Positions 43,917 to 53,618 of a stretch of 64,000 nucleotides of DNA are shown here, one piece after another. The position numbers and the translations under genes were made by a program. Position 1 is the stretch's first letter. Each line of letters begins with the position of its first letter. Origin of the DNA: Dysgonomonas sp. HDW5A (GTDB lineage: Bacteria > Bacteroidota > Bacteroidia > Bacteroidales > Dysgonomonadaceae); NCBI RefSeq assembly GCF_011299555.1, contig NZ_CP049857.1:930001-994000 (forward strand), in the 5' to 3' direction. The notes below the pieces were generated by a model. That model was not told where the DNA came from and searched no databases. It saw nothing but the letters and a program-made list of their open reading frames with translations.

Positions 43917-46286
43917 ATGAAACAGAAGATCAAAGAGTGGATAAACAGATATAAAACTGCCAAACTTAAATATAAGATAGCCATTCCGGCATGTACTATT
44001 TTAGTTATCTGGTATATCTTTTGTCTACCCTCTCCACTCTTTGATGTTCCATACAGCACCGTTGTTTCCGATAGAGAAAACGAACTCTTAGGAGCACGTA
44101 TCGCCAACGATCAGCAATGGCGTTTTCCTTCGGTCGATTCCGTACCTGAAAAGTACCGCGTTTGCGTAACTCAATTCGAAGACCAATACTTCAAATACCA
44201 TTGGGGAATCAATCCGGTTTCTCTTTTCAGAGCTATTAAGCAAAATATCACTCAAAAACGTATCGTAAGCGGAGCTAGTACCATTACGATGCAAACAATC
44301 CGCCTATCGAGAAAGGAGAAACGAACTTTCGGCGAAAAGCTTATCGAAATGATATTGGCTACCCGTCTCGAATTTTCGTATTCAAAAGACGAAATCATCA
44401 GCCTATACGCCTCTCATGCCCCTATGGGCGGTAATGTAGTTGGAATAGAAGCCGCATCGTGGCGATATTTCGGACATCAATCTTCTACCTTGTCATGGGC
44501 AGAAGCTGCCACTCTAGCCGTGCTGCCTAATTCTCCTGCAATTATGCACTTTGGTCGCAACAGAGAGAAACTCTTAAACAAACGAAACAACCTACTTAAA
44601 CATCTAAAGGAAAAGGGTATCATTGACGAAGTCGATTATGAGCTTTCGATAGCTGAACCACTACCCTTCGAACCTTATGCTTTACCTCAAATTGCACCTC
44701 ACCTTGTTACTAAAATATATGTGGAACAAGGCGGTAAACACATACGTTCCACCATCGATAAACGTCAGCAGTTACTTGTTGAAAATATTCTATCAAGATG
44801 GAATGCCGAATTCGCACAGAATGAAATAAACAATATTGCAGCTGTAGTTATTGATATTGAGAAAAACGAAGTGGTTGCTTATTGTGGAAACGTCAATTTC
44901 GACAAAAGCATCTCAGCCAATCAGGTGGATGTTATTCAGGCACCACGAAGCACCGGAAGTATATTAAAACCATTTCTTTATTGTGCAATGCTTCAGGATG
45001 GGCAAATACTCCCCAACCAACTATTAGCTGATATACCAATCAATATAAATGGCTTTAGTCCTAAAAATTTCAGTTTGAATTATGACGGAGCTGCACCAGC
45101 ATCCGAAGCATTGGCTCGTTCGTTGAATATTCCTTTTGTTGTATCACTGCGTAAATACGGAATACCTAAATTTTATACTTTATTGAAAGATGCAGGTATG
45201 ACAACTTTGTCACGTTCGCCTGATACTTACGGACTTTCGCTTATTCTGGGAGGTGCCGAAGGTAAATTATGGGACATTACCTCGATGTATGCTCATATGG
45301 CACAATCTTTGAACGATTACAATCGGGAACAGCGTTACTGGAAGCACAAACCGATCTCGTATATCTACAACGAGGATAATAATGAACCGATTGAACGTAT
45401 TACGAGACCATTATTCGAAGCCGGTGCTATCTGGCTGACCTTTGATGCTCTGACGAATGTAAATCGTCCTGAGGAGATCGACTGGAGGTCAATACCATCT
45501 ATGCAAAAAATTGCATGGAAGACCGGTACAAGCTTTGGCTTTCGCGACGGTTGGGCAGTAGGAGTCAATCCCAAGTATGCCGTAGGCGTATGGGTGGGAA
45601 ATTCTGACGGAGAAGGTCGTCCGGGATTAACAGGAGCACGTACTGCCGGAATGGTAATGTTCGATATATTCAATTCATTACCTGCCTCCCGTTGGTTTGT
45701 TACTCCGGAAAATGATCTTACAAAAGTCGAAGTGTGTAAAGAAAGTGGTATGTTGACGGGAGTAAATTGCCCCGAAACATCTGCCGATACAATATGGATT
45801 ACTAAAAAAGGAACGGAAACCGATGCTTGTAATTTCCATATCAGGATAAATGTATCCGAAGATTATAAATACAGGGTATATGAAAATTGTGCCGGAAACA
45901 GAGGTATAATACAGACTTCGTGGTTTGTTTTACCACCTTCGTGGGAATGGTTTTATAAGGAACAGCATCCGTCTTATCAGATGCTTCCGCCATTTTCGCC
46001 CGAATGTATGGATGAAGACCAGACCAAAACAATGGAGTTTATATATCCGTTTGCCAATGGTGTAATAAGCATACCCAAACAATTGGACGGATCGCCCGGT
46101 AAAGTGGTTTTTGAGTTGGCACATCGCAACCCGCAGACCAAAGTATTCTGGCATCTGGATGATACTTATGTAGGCGAAACTCAAAATTTTCACAAAAAAG
46201 AGTTAGCACCGGCAATAGGTAAACATAAATTGACTGTGGTAGATGAAACTGGTAGTTCGCTGGTTCTGAACTTTACTGTAAAATAA
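43917..46286 (+). CDS. pbpC: Penicillin-binding protein 1C
   Basis: Bifunctional class A PBP with 789 residues. A short cytoplasmic tail and membrane helix (about residues 21-38) precede a GT51 glycosyltransferase domain with the catalytic glutamate in QFEDQYFKYHWGIN and GASTITMQTIRL. The transpeptidase domain has SILKPF in STGSILKPFLYC as the SxxK motif and WKTGTSFGFRDGW as KTG. Residues beyond about 690 form the BiPBP C-terminal domain characteristic of PBP1C. The alpha-2-macroglobulin gene that often accompanies pbpC is not adjacent. Confidence 0.95.
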   Translation: MKQKIKEWINRYKTAKLKYKIAIPACTILVIWYIFCLPSPLFDVPYSTVVSDRENELLGARIANDQQWRFPSVDSVPEKYRVCVTQFEDQYFKYHWGINPVSLFRAIKQNITQKRIVSGASTITMQTIRLSRKEKRTFGEKLIEMILATRLEFSYSKDEIISLYASHAPMGGNVVGIEAASWRYFGHQSSTLSWAEAATLAVLPNSPAIMHFGRNREKLLNKRNNLLKHLKEKGIIDEVDYELSIAEPLPFEPYALPQIAPHLVTKIYVEQGGKHIRSTIDKRQQLLVENILSRWNAEFAQNEINNIAAVVIDIEKNEVVAYCGNVNFDKSISANQVDVIQAPRSTGSILKPFLYCAMLQDGQILPNQLLADIPININGFSPKNFSLNYDGAAPASEALARSLNIPFVVSLRKYGIPKFYTLLKDAGMTTLSRSPDTYGLSLILGGAEGKLWDITSMYAHMAQSLNDYNREQRYWKHKPISYIYNEDNNEPIERITRPLFEAGAIWLTFDALTNVNRPEEIDWRSIPSMQKIAWKTGTSFGFRDGWAVGVNPKYAVGVWVGNSDGEGRPGLTGARTAGMVMFDIFNSLPASRWFVTPENDLTKVEVCKESGMLTGVNCPETSADTIWITKKGTETDACNFHIRINVSEDYKYRVYENCAGNRGIIQTSWFVLPPSWEWFYKEQHPSYQMLPPFSPECMDEDQTKTMEFIYPFANGVISIPKQLDGSPGKVVFELAHRNPQTKVFWHLDDTYVGETQNFHKKELAPAIGKHKLTVVDETGSSLVLNFTVK

Positions 46287-46364
46287 TTACGTAAGCATGC
46301 TTATTTTGTGAGCTATTGAACGAATAGGTAACCCAAAATGTTAATAACATAAACTAAATAAAAT

Positions 46365-47291
46365 ATGGCATTTATTGATTATTACAATGTACTAGGGCTA
46401 AAAAAAGATGCCTCAGCTGATGATATCAAAAAGGCATATCGAAAATTAGCACGCAAATTTCATCCTGATTTGAATCCGGATGACAAAGAGGCGCATCAAA
46501 AATTCCAGCAGATAAATGAGGCTAATGAAGTTTTAAGCGACCCCGAGAAAAGAAAAAAATACGATACATACGGCGAACACTGGCAACATGGCGAAGAATA
46601 CGAGAAAGCCCGTCAACAACAAGCTCAAAGCGGAGGTTTTGGTGGAGGATTCGGAGGTTTTGGCGGCGGTGCAAGCTACAGTTATTCCGGCGATGACAGC
46701 GAATTTTCGGACTTCTTTGAATCTCTATTCGGAAACAGAGGAGGCGGTGGTGCACGTTCTGGAAGGTCTCACGGCTTCAAGGGACAAGACTATACAGCCG
46801 AACTGCATCTCAGTCTAAAAGATGCTGCGGAAACCCATAAACAAACTCTTGCCGTAAATGGCAAAAATATACGAATAACCGTTCCTGCCGGTATTGCCGA
46901 CGGACAAGTTATTAAACTACCCAAACAAGGTGGACCGGGTGCAAACGGAGGTCCCGACGGCGATCTGTATATAACATTCGTTATAGCAGAAGACCCTGTA
47001 TTCAAACGTGTAGGCAACGATCTGTATGTAAACGAGTCATTAGATCTGTACACTGCCGTATTGGGTGGTGAAACCCTTATCGACACTTTATCGGGAAAAG
47101 TCAAACTGAAAGTTAAGCCCGAAACTCAAAACGGAACTAAGGTTCGGTTAAAAGGAAAAGGATTTCCTGTATATAAAAAAGACGGGCATTTCGGTGATCT
47201 CTACATCACTTATAATGTACAAGTACCAACAGGTTTGAATGAGGAGCAAAAAGAGCTCTTCAAGAAACTGGCTAGTTATCAATCAAAATGA
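46365..47291 (+). CDS. cbpA: DnaJ-family co-chaperone CbpA
   Basis: Curved DNA-binding protein/J-domain co-chaperone of 308 residues. The J domain occupies residues 4-70 with the DnaK-stimulating HPD at 33-35. A Gly/Phe/Ser-rich linker (about 82-145) follows, then the C-terminal substrate-binding domains starting [17 protein letters not shown]. The cysteine-rich zinc finger of DnaJ is absent, which together with the following cbpM identifies CbpA. It starts about 80 bp after pbpC. Confidence 0.93.
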   Translation: MAFIDYYNVLGLKKDASADDIKKAYRKLARKFHPDLNPDDKEAHQKFQQINEANEVLSDPEKRKKYDTYGEHWQHGEEYEKARQQQAQSGGFGGGFGGFGGGASYSYSGDDSEFSDFFESLFGNRGGGGARSGRSHGFKGQDYTAELHLSLKDAAETHKQTLAVNGKNIRITVPAGIADGQVIKLPKQGGPGANGGPDGDLYITFVIAEDPVFKRVGNDLYVNESLDLYTAVLGGETLIDTLSGKVKLKVKPETQNGTKVRLKGKGFPVYKKDGHFGDLYITYNVQVPTGLNEEQKELFKKLASYQSK

Positions 47292-47298
47292 TATCACG

Positions 47299-47613
47299 AT
47301 GAAAACAGAACTAATTATAATACAAGAATATTGCCGTAATTCACAGGTAGAACCATCTTTTATTGATCTGTTGGAAAACGAGGGACTAATAGAATTGGAA
47401 ATCATCGAAGGTGAACAATATATAAGAGAGTCTCAGTTACCCGATTTAGAGCGTTTTGCGAATTGGTATTACGACCTGTCAATCAATATTGAGGGTATAG
47501 ATGTGATACAAAACCTGTTGAAAAAGGTGCAGACTATGGAGCAAGAACTCTATTCTCTACGGAAATTGCATTCGACACGCTTCAGCGATATATGGGAAGA
47601 TATAGACGAATAA
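47299..47613 (+). CDS. cbpM: Chaperone modulator CbpM
   Basis: A 104-residue regulator that binds the J domain of CbpA and inhibits it. MerR-like helical N-terminus (MKTELIIIQEYC...) and a C-terminal coiled-coil segment around QNLLKKVQTMEQELYSLRKLH. I use the ATG at 47299, 7 bp after the cbpA stop; an upstream frame open to 47239 overlaps cbpA and is less likely. Operon pairing supports the name more than sequence alone. Confidence 0.85.
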   Translation: MKTELIIIQEYCRNSQVEPSFIDLLENEGLIELEIIEGEQYIRESQLPDLERFANWYYDLSINIEGIDVIQNLLKKVQTMEQELYSLRKLHSTRFSDIWEDIDE

Positions 47614-47641
47614 AAAAAGGCATCGATTGATGCCTTTTTTT
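47612..47641. terminator. Bidirectional terminator after cbpM
   Basis: Compact hairpin AGGCATC-GATT-GATGCCT flanked by A7 and T7, overlapping the cbpM stop codon and lying 20 bp from the end of the convergent membrane-protein gene. Confidence 0.9.
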
Positions 47642-47660
47642 ATTAAATAGAATGCGGTTA

Positions 47661-48029
47661 TCAGTCCTTATTCGAGAAGTATAATTTTATATTGTCTTCC
47701 AAAAACAAGATCGCAATTAATACTCCAAATATAACCAGAGTACCGATACCTAGTTCTTTTGATATAACAAAACTGGCAATCCATGATCCTGCTACTGCCA
47801 GTATTAAGAGAAAACGCCCTAAGGCTTTACCTTTCAACAATAGCAAACCTGAAATTAAGATCAGCGGTCCTGCAATAAAATTCTCAATTATAAGTTGAGT
47901 TATTAAATTAGGATTTTCATCAAAAAAGCCCCTTAAACCAATCAAGCCTAAGGCTCCGGCAACTAATCTGATAACTCCTAGTACAATCAGTACTATACTT
48001 ACAACTCTTAATGGCTTTGGTATATCCAT
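47661..48029 (-). CDS. Small four-helix membrane protein of unknown function
   Basis: A 122-residue protein with about four hydrophobic helices (roughly 8-30, 44-62, 66-86 and 90-110) and short charged loops; the ends are basic. It begins MDIPKPLRVVSIVLIVLG. No known domain is recognised. It lies 30 bp downstream of pgpH in the same direction and may be its operon partner, although the function cannot be inferred from that. Confidence 0.65.
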   Translation of the reverse strand: MDIPKPLRVVSIVLIVLGVIRLVAGALGLIGLRGFFDENPNLITQLIIENFIAGPLILISGLLLLKGKALGRFLLILAVAGSWIASFVISKELGIGTLVIFGVLIAILFLEDNIKLYFSNKD

Positions 48030-48059
48030 TTCTTCAATACTATTTAGTGTGTTTAAAAT

Positions 48060-50135
48060 CTATATGGTTCCTTTTTCGGCTGCATCTTCAATATTTTTCT
48101 CGGCTTCTTTACTCAACTCCGGATAAGCTATACGGGAGTGATATATGGTCATCAATTTCTCCTTGAATATATTCTTAGCAATCTCAATATCCCTAAAAGT
48201 AATAGGAGCATTTCTTAATAAGCCATCATGCATTTGAGAATCCACAAGTTTGTCTACCAAATGAGAGATGGACTCTTCGGTATATTCCTTCAAGCTGCGG
48301 GATGCTGCTTCTACTGTGTCAGCCATCATTAAGATAGCAGTTTCTTTGGTAAACGGATTAGGACCCGGATACGAAAAATCGGCTTCGCTTACATCCTCAT
48401 CCGGATGTTCATTTTTATATGAATTATAAAAATATTTTACTTTTCCCGTTCCGTGATGAGTCGCTATAAAGTCTATTATCTGTTGTGGTAAATTATATTT
48501 ACGGGCAATCTTTATTCCCTCAGGTACATGGTTTATTATTATTCTAGCACTCTCTTTATAAGAAAGTCCCACATGGGGATTCATTCCCGGAATCTGATTT
48601 TCAGTAAAGTAAGCAGGATTTGTCATCTTACCGATATCATGATACAAAGCTCCTGTACGTACCAGCGGTGCATTTGCTCCGATACGGGTAGCCACTGCCG
48701 CCGCCAAATTGGATACCTGCATAGAGTGCTGAAACGTACCCGGTGCCACTTCCGACAGTTGTTGCAGAAGGGGTTTATTGATGTTGGATAACTCGATCAT
48801 ACTTACTCCCGAAATAAAACCGAATACTTTTTCGCAGATATAAACCAATAAGTATGCAAACATTACAAACATAAAGTTAATCGCAAAATACAGGAACATC
48901 AAAGGATCTATCTGCTTAATATCGCCCTTAAGAGCCAAAGTAACACCGATATAAAGAGAGGCGTATGTGAGTAAAATGAAGAACGAAGATTTAATCAATT
49001 GTGATCTTTCAGATAAATCTTTCAAACTAAAGATACACATAAAGCCTACCGGAATCTGTAATAAAAGAAATTCCTGAGGAAAGGGCACCATCAACGAACA
49101 GATAATAGCCGTTATCAAGTGTATAAGCATGGCTGTACGTGAATCGATAAATGTACGTACCATTATTGTCGCCATAGCATACGGAATGATATATACATTG
49201 AATCCTAATTTGACAAATACTCCAGTCAGCACACATAGTACAACAATCATTGTCAACATAAAGAGGACGTTACGCCGATCGTAATACTCTCTGGGACGGA
49301 AAAATATCAGATACGTCATGAATGCCATTATAAGTGCCGCAATGAGTATAACATCTCCTACGACCATCCAATTTTTGCGGGTTCCCGATCCCTCTTTCTG
49401 CTCGGTAATCTTTTGTAAGGAATTAAGGATATGTACTGTTTTTGATGTTACAATTTCACCTCTATCTATAATTTTTTGCCCCGACAGAACATTTCCTTCG
49501 GCAAAAGGAACCTTCATCAATAGTTCGTCCTTTGCTTTCTTCGACAATTCATTATCTGCAATAACATTGTCATATAGATAATTATTTAGATTTAGCGATT
49601 GAATAACATACAATTGCAGGTTGTCAGGGAGGTCATTTATTAGTTTTTCGTAAGCCAGCTTCGAGGTATAAAACGAATTTACATTACGAATAGTGGCCAC
49701 ATTATCTTCATTAATCAAATATAGCTGCTTTAGATTACTGTCTTCCAACTTATCGTAATCTGTGGCAGAAATTAACCCTGCCTGATAAATTTCCTTCATT
49801 TTCCGCTGCACATACTGAATATATGCCGCAGGAGTTTCGGCAGCCTGTGCATCATTCGTGAACAGGGTTATTGCTCGCTCCGACCTGAATTTATCAACAC
49901 TATAATAGGGGATATATTCCTTTAGAATACTATCGCGTTCCTGTTCCAGCTGTGCTTCGTCCTTATAAATAGGAAAATCGAAAGGAGCAGTCACAAGTCC
50001 ATACCTCCAAGGTTTACCTTCGCTTTCATTATAACTTACCTTACTCTCTCTGGGCGAGAAGTATGCAATAAGTATAATTGCAAATATAAAAAAGGTGGGG
50101 GTTGGTATTCTTAGTTTCTTATTTAAATATCCCAT
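48060..50135 (-). CDS. pgpH: 7TM-HD membrane protein, probable cyclic-di-AMP phosphodiesterase PgpH
   Basis: The ATG at 50135 gives 691 residues starting MGYLNKKLRIPTP; an in-frame TTG at 50180 is rejected. One N-terminal membrane helix, an extracytoplasmic domain (7TMR-HDED, about 35-270), seven membrane helices (about 280-460) and a cytoplasmic HD domain follow. The HD motif is ALYHDIGKMTNP with further metal ligands in NHVPEGIKIARKY and THHGTGKVKYFYN. In Listeria the homologous PgpH cleaves c-di-AMP; in Bacteroidetes the same architecture is usual, but the substrate is inferred. Confidence 0.88.
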   Translation of the reverse strand: MGYLNKKLRIPTPTFFIFAIILIAYFSPRESKVSYNESEGKPWRYGLVTAPFDFPIYKDEAQLEQERDSILKEYIPYYSVDKFRSERAITLFTNDAQAAETPAAYIQYVQRKMKEIYQAGLISATDYDKLEDSNLKQLYLINEDNVATIRNVNSFYTSKLAYEKLINDLPDNLQLYVIQSLNLNNYLYDNVIADNELSKKAKDELLMKVPFAEGNVLSGQKIIDRGEIVTSKTVHILNSLQKITEQKEGSGTRKNWMVVGDVILIAALIMAFMTYLIFFRPREYYDRRNVLFMLTMIVVLCVLTGVFVKLGFNVYIIPYAMATIMVRTFIDSRTAMLIHLITAIICSLMVPFPQEFLLLQIPVGFMCIFSLKDLSERSQLIKSSFFILLTYASLYIGVTLALKGDIKQIDPLMFLYFAINFMFVMFAYLLVYICEKVFGFISGVSMIELSNINKPLLQQLSEVAPGTFQHSMQVSNLAAAVATRIGANAPLVRTGALYHDIGKMTNPAYFTENQIPGMNPHVGLSYKESARIIINHVPEGIKIARKYNLPQQIIDFIATHHGTGKVKYFYNSYKNEHPDEDVSEADFSYPGPNPFTKETAILMMADTVEAASRSLKEYTEESISHLVDKLVDSQMHDGLLRNAPITFRDIEIAKNIFKEKLMTIYHSRIAYPELSKEAEKNIEDAAEKGTI

Positions 50136-50257
50136 ATTAATATAATTAAGTTTTCTGACCTGTTTACAGCTTTTTTGCAATAATGAAGTCGTTTTTCGAT
50201 ACTCTAATCGTACTATCTATTGTGATGCATCGTTATAGTAACTATTTACTATAAGCT

Positions 50258-50974
50258 TTAGTTCATATTTACCAGAAAATCGAAGTCGTCTTTTGATGTC
50301 AATTCATAGGGTTCTTTTCCAAACTTGAATATTCGAGCCGAGCGATCACCTATCAACGATAACTTTCCGTTTTCGAAATGTAGAATAGTAGACTCTCTCA
50401 AACCTACCACATAAATATCTGGATTTTCGATAATGAACTCATTTATTCTCATTTCGCGTGTTTCTCCACCATGATTTTCAGGATGAGCATCCAGATAGTG
50501 AGGGTTCAATTGAAAAGGAACTAAATTCAATGTCTCGAAGCTTAAAGGTGCTACAATAGGCATATCATTGGTTGTTCTTAAAGTAGGACACGCAACATTA
50601 GAACCTGCACTCCATCCGATATAAGGCGTACCAGTATTCACCTTTTCACGAATAAGATCTATCAGACCATTTTCCTGAAGCATTCTGGTTAATTTCCAAG
50701 TATTTCCTCCACCTATCATAATGGCATCGGCGGTACGAATAGCTTCTTTTGCATTAACAAAAGTATGTATTCCTTTTACCTGAATTCCGACTTCTTGCAA
50801 ACTGTCATTTACTTTTGCAGCATACTCGTCGTAAGAAAAAGTTACTGCTGCATAAGGTATAAACACTATATTGAGAGGTTTATCTCCTAAAAACTGCTTG
50901 ATTGTTTGTTTAGGATAGCTCAAATATGGCTCTCCCGGATTAGTTGAATTGCTTAGTAATAATAATTTCATCAT
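50258..50974 (-). CDS. pepE: Dipeptidase E (alpha-aspartyl dipeptidase, S51)
   Basis: Cytoplasmic serine peptidase cleaving Asp-Xaa dipeptides. The 238-residue protein has the family motifs IMIGGGNTWKL (residues about 84-94) and the nucleophile elbow YIGWSAGSNVACP, plus the PFQLNPHYLDAHPENHGGE histidine region. An exact -7 (minus strand TAAATTTG at 51005-50998) lies 24 bp upstream of the start, giving a short leader. Confidence 0.92.
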   Translation of the reverse strand: MMKLLLLSNSTNPGEPYLSYPKQTIKQFLGDKPLNIVFIPYAAVTFSYDEYAAKVNDSLQEVGIQVKGIHTFVNAKEAIRTADAIMIGGGNTWKLTRMLQENGLIDLIREKVNTGTPYIGWSAGSNVACPTLRTTNDMPIVAPLSFETLNLVPFQLNPHYLDAHPENHGGETREMRINEFIIENPDIYVVGLRESTILHFENGKLSLIGDRSARIFKFGKEPYELTSKDDFDFLVNMN

Positions 50975-50997
50975 TATAATTATTGGTAATTTCTATA

Positions 50998-51005
50998 CAA
51001 ATTTA
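50998..51005 (-). promoter_or_regulatory. pepE promoter -7 element
   Basis: Minus-strand TAAATTTG, exact TAnnTTTG match, 24 bp from the pepE start. Confidence 0.55.
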
Positions 51006-51125
51006 AGTATAATATGGTTGGCGTAGTGCATATTGCGAAATAAAGTTTAGTGATCTACCTCTATTTAAACTATCAAAGAGTATACAAACACATCAGATTA
51101 AACTCTTCTAATCATTGTTTTTCTA

Positions 51126-51133
51126 TATATTTG
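51126..51133 (+). promoter_or_regulatory. Dabb-gene promoter -7 element
   Basis: TATATTTG, exact match, 29 bp before the Dabb ATG. The Dabb and AlkD-like genes probably form one unit from this promoter. Confidence 0.55.
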
Positions 51134-51161
51134 CTTATTAATTATCCAAAAAAACTAGATA

Positions 51162-51464
51162 ATGGTTAAACATATTGTATTCTGGAAACTCAAAGAGGAA
51201 GCTCACGGAAATGACAAAGCTACAAACGCATCGTTGATCAAAGAAAAGCTCGAAGCTCTTAACGGCAAAATTGAAGGTCTTGTTAAAGTAGAGGTAGGTA
51301 TTAATTTTCTTGAATCTGCCGCAAATTACGATGTAGCCCTTTACTCAGAGGTTGCTTCTAAAGAGGCTTTAGATTTTTATCAAAATCACCCTTTGCATCA
51401 AGCCGTATTACCTTTTGTGAAAGAAGCAGTAAGCAGCCGTATAGCTGTGGATTATGAAATTTGA
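51162..51464 (+). CDS. Dabb (stress-responsive A/B barrel) domain protein
   Basis: A 100-residue dimeric alpha-beta barrel protein. MVKHIVFWKLK at the start and the later YQNHPLHQAVLPFVKEA (with conserved His) match the Dabb family, whose members include plant stress proteins and small bacterial proteins without known activity. It lies 3 bp before the AlkD-like gene. No catalytic role can be claimed. Confidence 0.85.
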   Translation: MVKHIVFWKLKEEAHGNDKATNASLIKEKLEALNGKIEGLVKVEVGINFLESAANYDVALYSEVASKEALDFYQNHPLHQAVLPFVKEAVSSRIAVDYEI

Positions 51465-51467
51465 TAC

Positions 51468-52136
51468 ATGCAGGAAGAAATTATAAGAGATATTCGCAAG
51501 CGATGCCGTATGGCAATGAACGGCATTGCTTCGGCGAGCATGAGAGGTTACGGGCTTAATTACAAGCTCAATTTTGGTGTATCGATACAAAAGATTAAGG
51601 AGATAGCTGCCCGTTATGGATCCGATAGAGATTTGGCTGAAGTTCTTTGGCTAGATGGTACACGTGAATTGAAAATATTGGCAACACTACTCTACCCTAT
51701 TGATTTGTTTACAATAGAAACTGCCAATCGATGGGTTGCACAAATTCCTAATCAAGAGATAAGAGAGCAGATTTGTGTAAACTTGTTTCAAACGACAGAC
51801 TTTGCTGATAATATAGGTATAGAATGGATAAACAGTGAGGATGAAAATGTAAGGTCTACCGGATATTGGCTTATTGTAAGACGTTTGCTTACGAAAGCAT
51901 TCAATCGTACCATACAATTAGATACATTTCAATACATTTGGGAGGATATCTCTTCTGAAAATACATCGTTACGCAATGCTGCAAATCTGTTTTTGAAGAA
52001 TGCAGGAAAGGTTACTCCTCAATTGGCTGATCAAATTCTGGAAAAGGTTATCATCTTTAAAGATTCAGAAAATCCAATCAAAAAAGAGATATACGACAGC
52101 CTGTCATTTGAGTTTGAGTTTTTCTATGGTCACTAA
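51468..52136 (+). CDS. AlkD-like HEAT-repeat protein (DNA alkylation repair family)
   Basis: A 222-residue all-helical protein. The N-terminal MNGIASASMRGYGLNYKLNFGVSIQKIKEIAARYG and following ELKILATLLYPID match the start of AlkD/AlkC-type HEAT-like repeat DNA glycosylase relatives; the rest is helical repeats with SLRNAANLFLKNAG near the end. Catalytic residues of AlkD (Trp and Asp pairs) cannot be placed with confidence by eye, so glycosylase activity is not asserted. It overlaps the convergent birA end by 4 bp. Confidence 0.75.
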   Translation: MQEEIIRDIRKRCRMAMNGIASASMRGYGLNYKLNFGVSIQKIKEIAARYGSDRDLAEVLWLDGTRELKILATLLYPIDLFTIETANRWVAQIPNQEIREQICVNLFQTTDFADNIGIEWINSEDENVRSTGYWLIVRRLLTKAFNRTIQLDTFQYIWEDISSENTSLRNAANLFLKNAGKVTPQLADQILEKVIIFKDSENPIKKEIYDSLSFEFEFFYGH

Positions 52137-52864
52137 AGAATATATCTAATCTCTTTAAAGCCAAACTTACGGATTTCACCTGATTCTAGTCTTAAGACTA
52201 ATAGACCGGAGTCTTCTACATCATATATTTCTGCAAGGAAAGTAGTATCTGCATCTCCAAAAAGGTGAAGTCCCTCTTTTCTAAATAGAGATTGTTTATA
52301 TTGATTTTTTATCACCTCAGGAGATTGTAGTTTCTCATAATAAAACATCAATCGCTCCAGTACTTGCTTTAATATATTTTTTACGAGATAAGAATTACCT
52401 GTGATTTGCTTCAAAGATACGGGATTAGGAGCATTGCTGATAAAAGCGTCCTGATTGAGGTTAATTCCAACTCCTACAATTGCCTTTTCGACCTCATCAC
52501 CCATAATATCATTTTCGATAAGAATACCTGTTATTTTTTTTTCTTTCCAATAGATATCGTTAGGCCATTTTATAGATATATCAGCCGTGTATTGCTCAAG
52601 CACGTCTTTAATAGCCAACGAAATTATCTGAGATACGATAAAAGAACGATCAGCTTTCAAGCCGATAGGATACAGAATCGTGCTGAACATCAAATTTTTT
52701 CCCCTAGCCGATTCCCATGAATTGCCTTTCTGTCCCCGTCCGGCTGTTTGAAAATCAGTATAAACTGTGCTTCCATTTAGTAACGGTTTTACATTACTGA
52801 TGTTTTTCAGATAAAGGCTTGTAGATGTCACTTCTTCCAAGTAAATAAATAAAGGATCTTTCAT
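52133..52864 (-). CDS. birA: Biotin--[acetyl-CoA-carboxylase] ligase
   Basis: Monofunctional class I biotin protein ligase of 243 residues. The catalytic GRGQKGNSWESARGKNLMFS (about residues 43-62) corresponds to the biotin/AMP-binding loop, and IKWPNDIYWKEKKITGILIE is the central biotin-binding block; GVGINLN follows. It has no N-terminal helix-turn-helix, so unlike E. coli BirA it should not repress transcription. It starts 5 bp upstream-relative to the tandem YjbR genes, suggesting one minus-strand unit from YraN through birA. Confidence 0.93.
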   Translation of the reverse strand: MKDPLFIYLEEVTSTSLYLKNISNVKPLLNGSTVYTDFQTAGRGQKGNSWESARGKNLMFSTILYPIGLKADRSFIVSQIISLAIKDVLEQYTADISIKWPNDIYWKEKKITGILIENDIMGDEVEKAIVGVGINLNQDAFISNAPNPVSLKQITGNSYLVKNILKQVLERLMFYYEKLQSPEVIKNQYKQSLFRKEGLHLFGDADTTFLAEIYDVEDSGLLVLRLESGEIRKFGFKEIRYIL

Positions 52865-52869
52865 GTATA

Positions 52870-53241
52870 TTATTTTTCTATTGATGCATACGCTGCTTGT
52901 AACTTTTTCGGTAACTTCCTGATAACCTCATCTACCGAATGTAAGATGAGTTCCTTTATCAAGTCATCGGGGACATCGCTCTCCAAACAAATAGAATTCC
53001 ATTCTAATGCTTTAGTATGCTGACCATTCATAACACCTTCATATTGTTCTCTCAACTCTACCGACTTATCCGGATCGCATTTTATACTCACTCTAAACAA
53101 TGCATCTTTAGGTTCAATATTTACGTAAGCAAACATTTTACCCATTACTTTAAAGACTAATATTCTATCGTCTAAGAAAGGAAATGATTCGTCAGCCCCT
53201 TTAACCGACAAACAAAATTCTCTCAGTTCTTCTATATTCAT
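52870..53241 (-). CDS. MmcQ/YjbR-family protein (copy 1)
   Basis: A 123-residue protein of the MmcQ/YjbR double-wing fold, originally described as DNA-binding-like. It starts MNIEELREFCLSVKGADESFPF and shares with its neighbour the VMGKMFAYVNIE and KCDPDKSVELREQYEGV segments, ending with VDEVIRKLPKK. It is 5 bp from birA and 11 bp from the next copy. Biochemical function unknown. Confidence 0.85.
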   Translation of the reverse strand: MNIEELREFCLSVKGADESFPFLDDRILVFKVMGKMFAYVNIEPKDALFRVSIKCDPDKSVELREQYEGVMNGQHTKALEWNSICLESDVPDDLIKELILHSVDEVIRKLPKKLQAAYASIEK

Positions 53242-53252
53242 ACATCTTGGTT

Positions 53253-53618
53253 TTAATCCATAGCAGCATATTCTGCTTGTTGCTTCTTAGGTAGTTTCTT
53301 AATGACCTCGGCTACTGAATGGTCTATCCAATATTTAAGTTCATCGTCCGGCATATTCTGTTCTATAAAAACAGAATTCCAGTATTTTTTATTGGCATGA
53401 TATCCGGGAAGTACACATTCATACTTCTCTCTTAACTCAACAGCCTTTTCGGGATCACATTTAAGGTTTAGCATAAAGCCTTCGTCTCTTCGCTCCAAAC
53501 TCATATAGGCAAACATTTTACCCATTACTTTAAAGACCAATACCGTCTCGTCAAAAGGAAAACATTCTTCTGCTCCCTTTATCGAGAGGCAATATTCTCT
53601 CACATGCTCTATATCCAT
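53253..53618 (-). CDS. MmcQ/YjbR-family protein (copy 2)
   Basis: A 121-residue paralogue of the adjacent gene: same MDIEHVREYCLSIKGAEECFPF start, VLVFKVMGKMFAYMSLE, KCDPEKAVELREKYE and VAEVIKKLPKK blocks. The two copies resemble each other along their full length with few indels, so they look like a tandem duplication. Function unknown. Confidence 0.85.
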   Translation of the reverse strand: MDIEHVREYCLSIKGAEECFPFDETVLVFKVMGKMFAYMSLERRDEGFMLNLKCDPEKAVELREKYECVLPGYHANKKYWNSVFIEQNMPDDELKYWIDHSVAEVIKKLPKKQQAEYAAMD

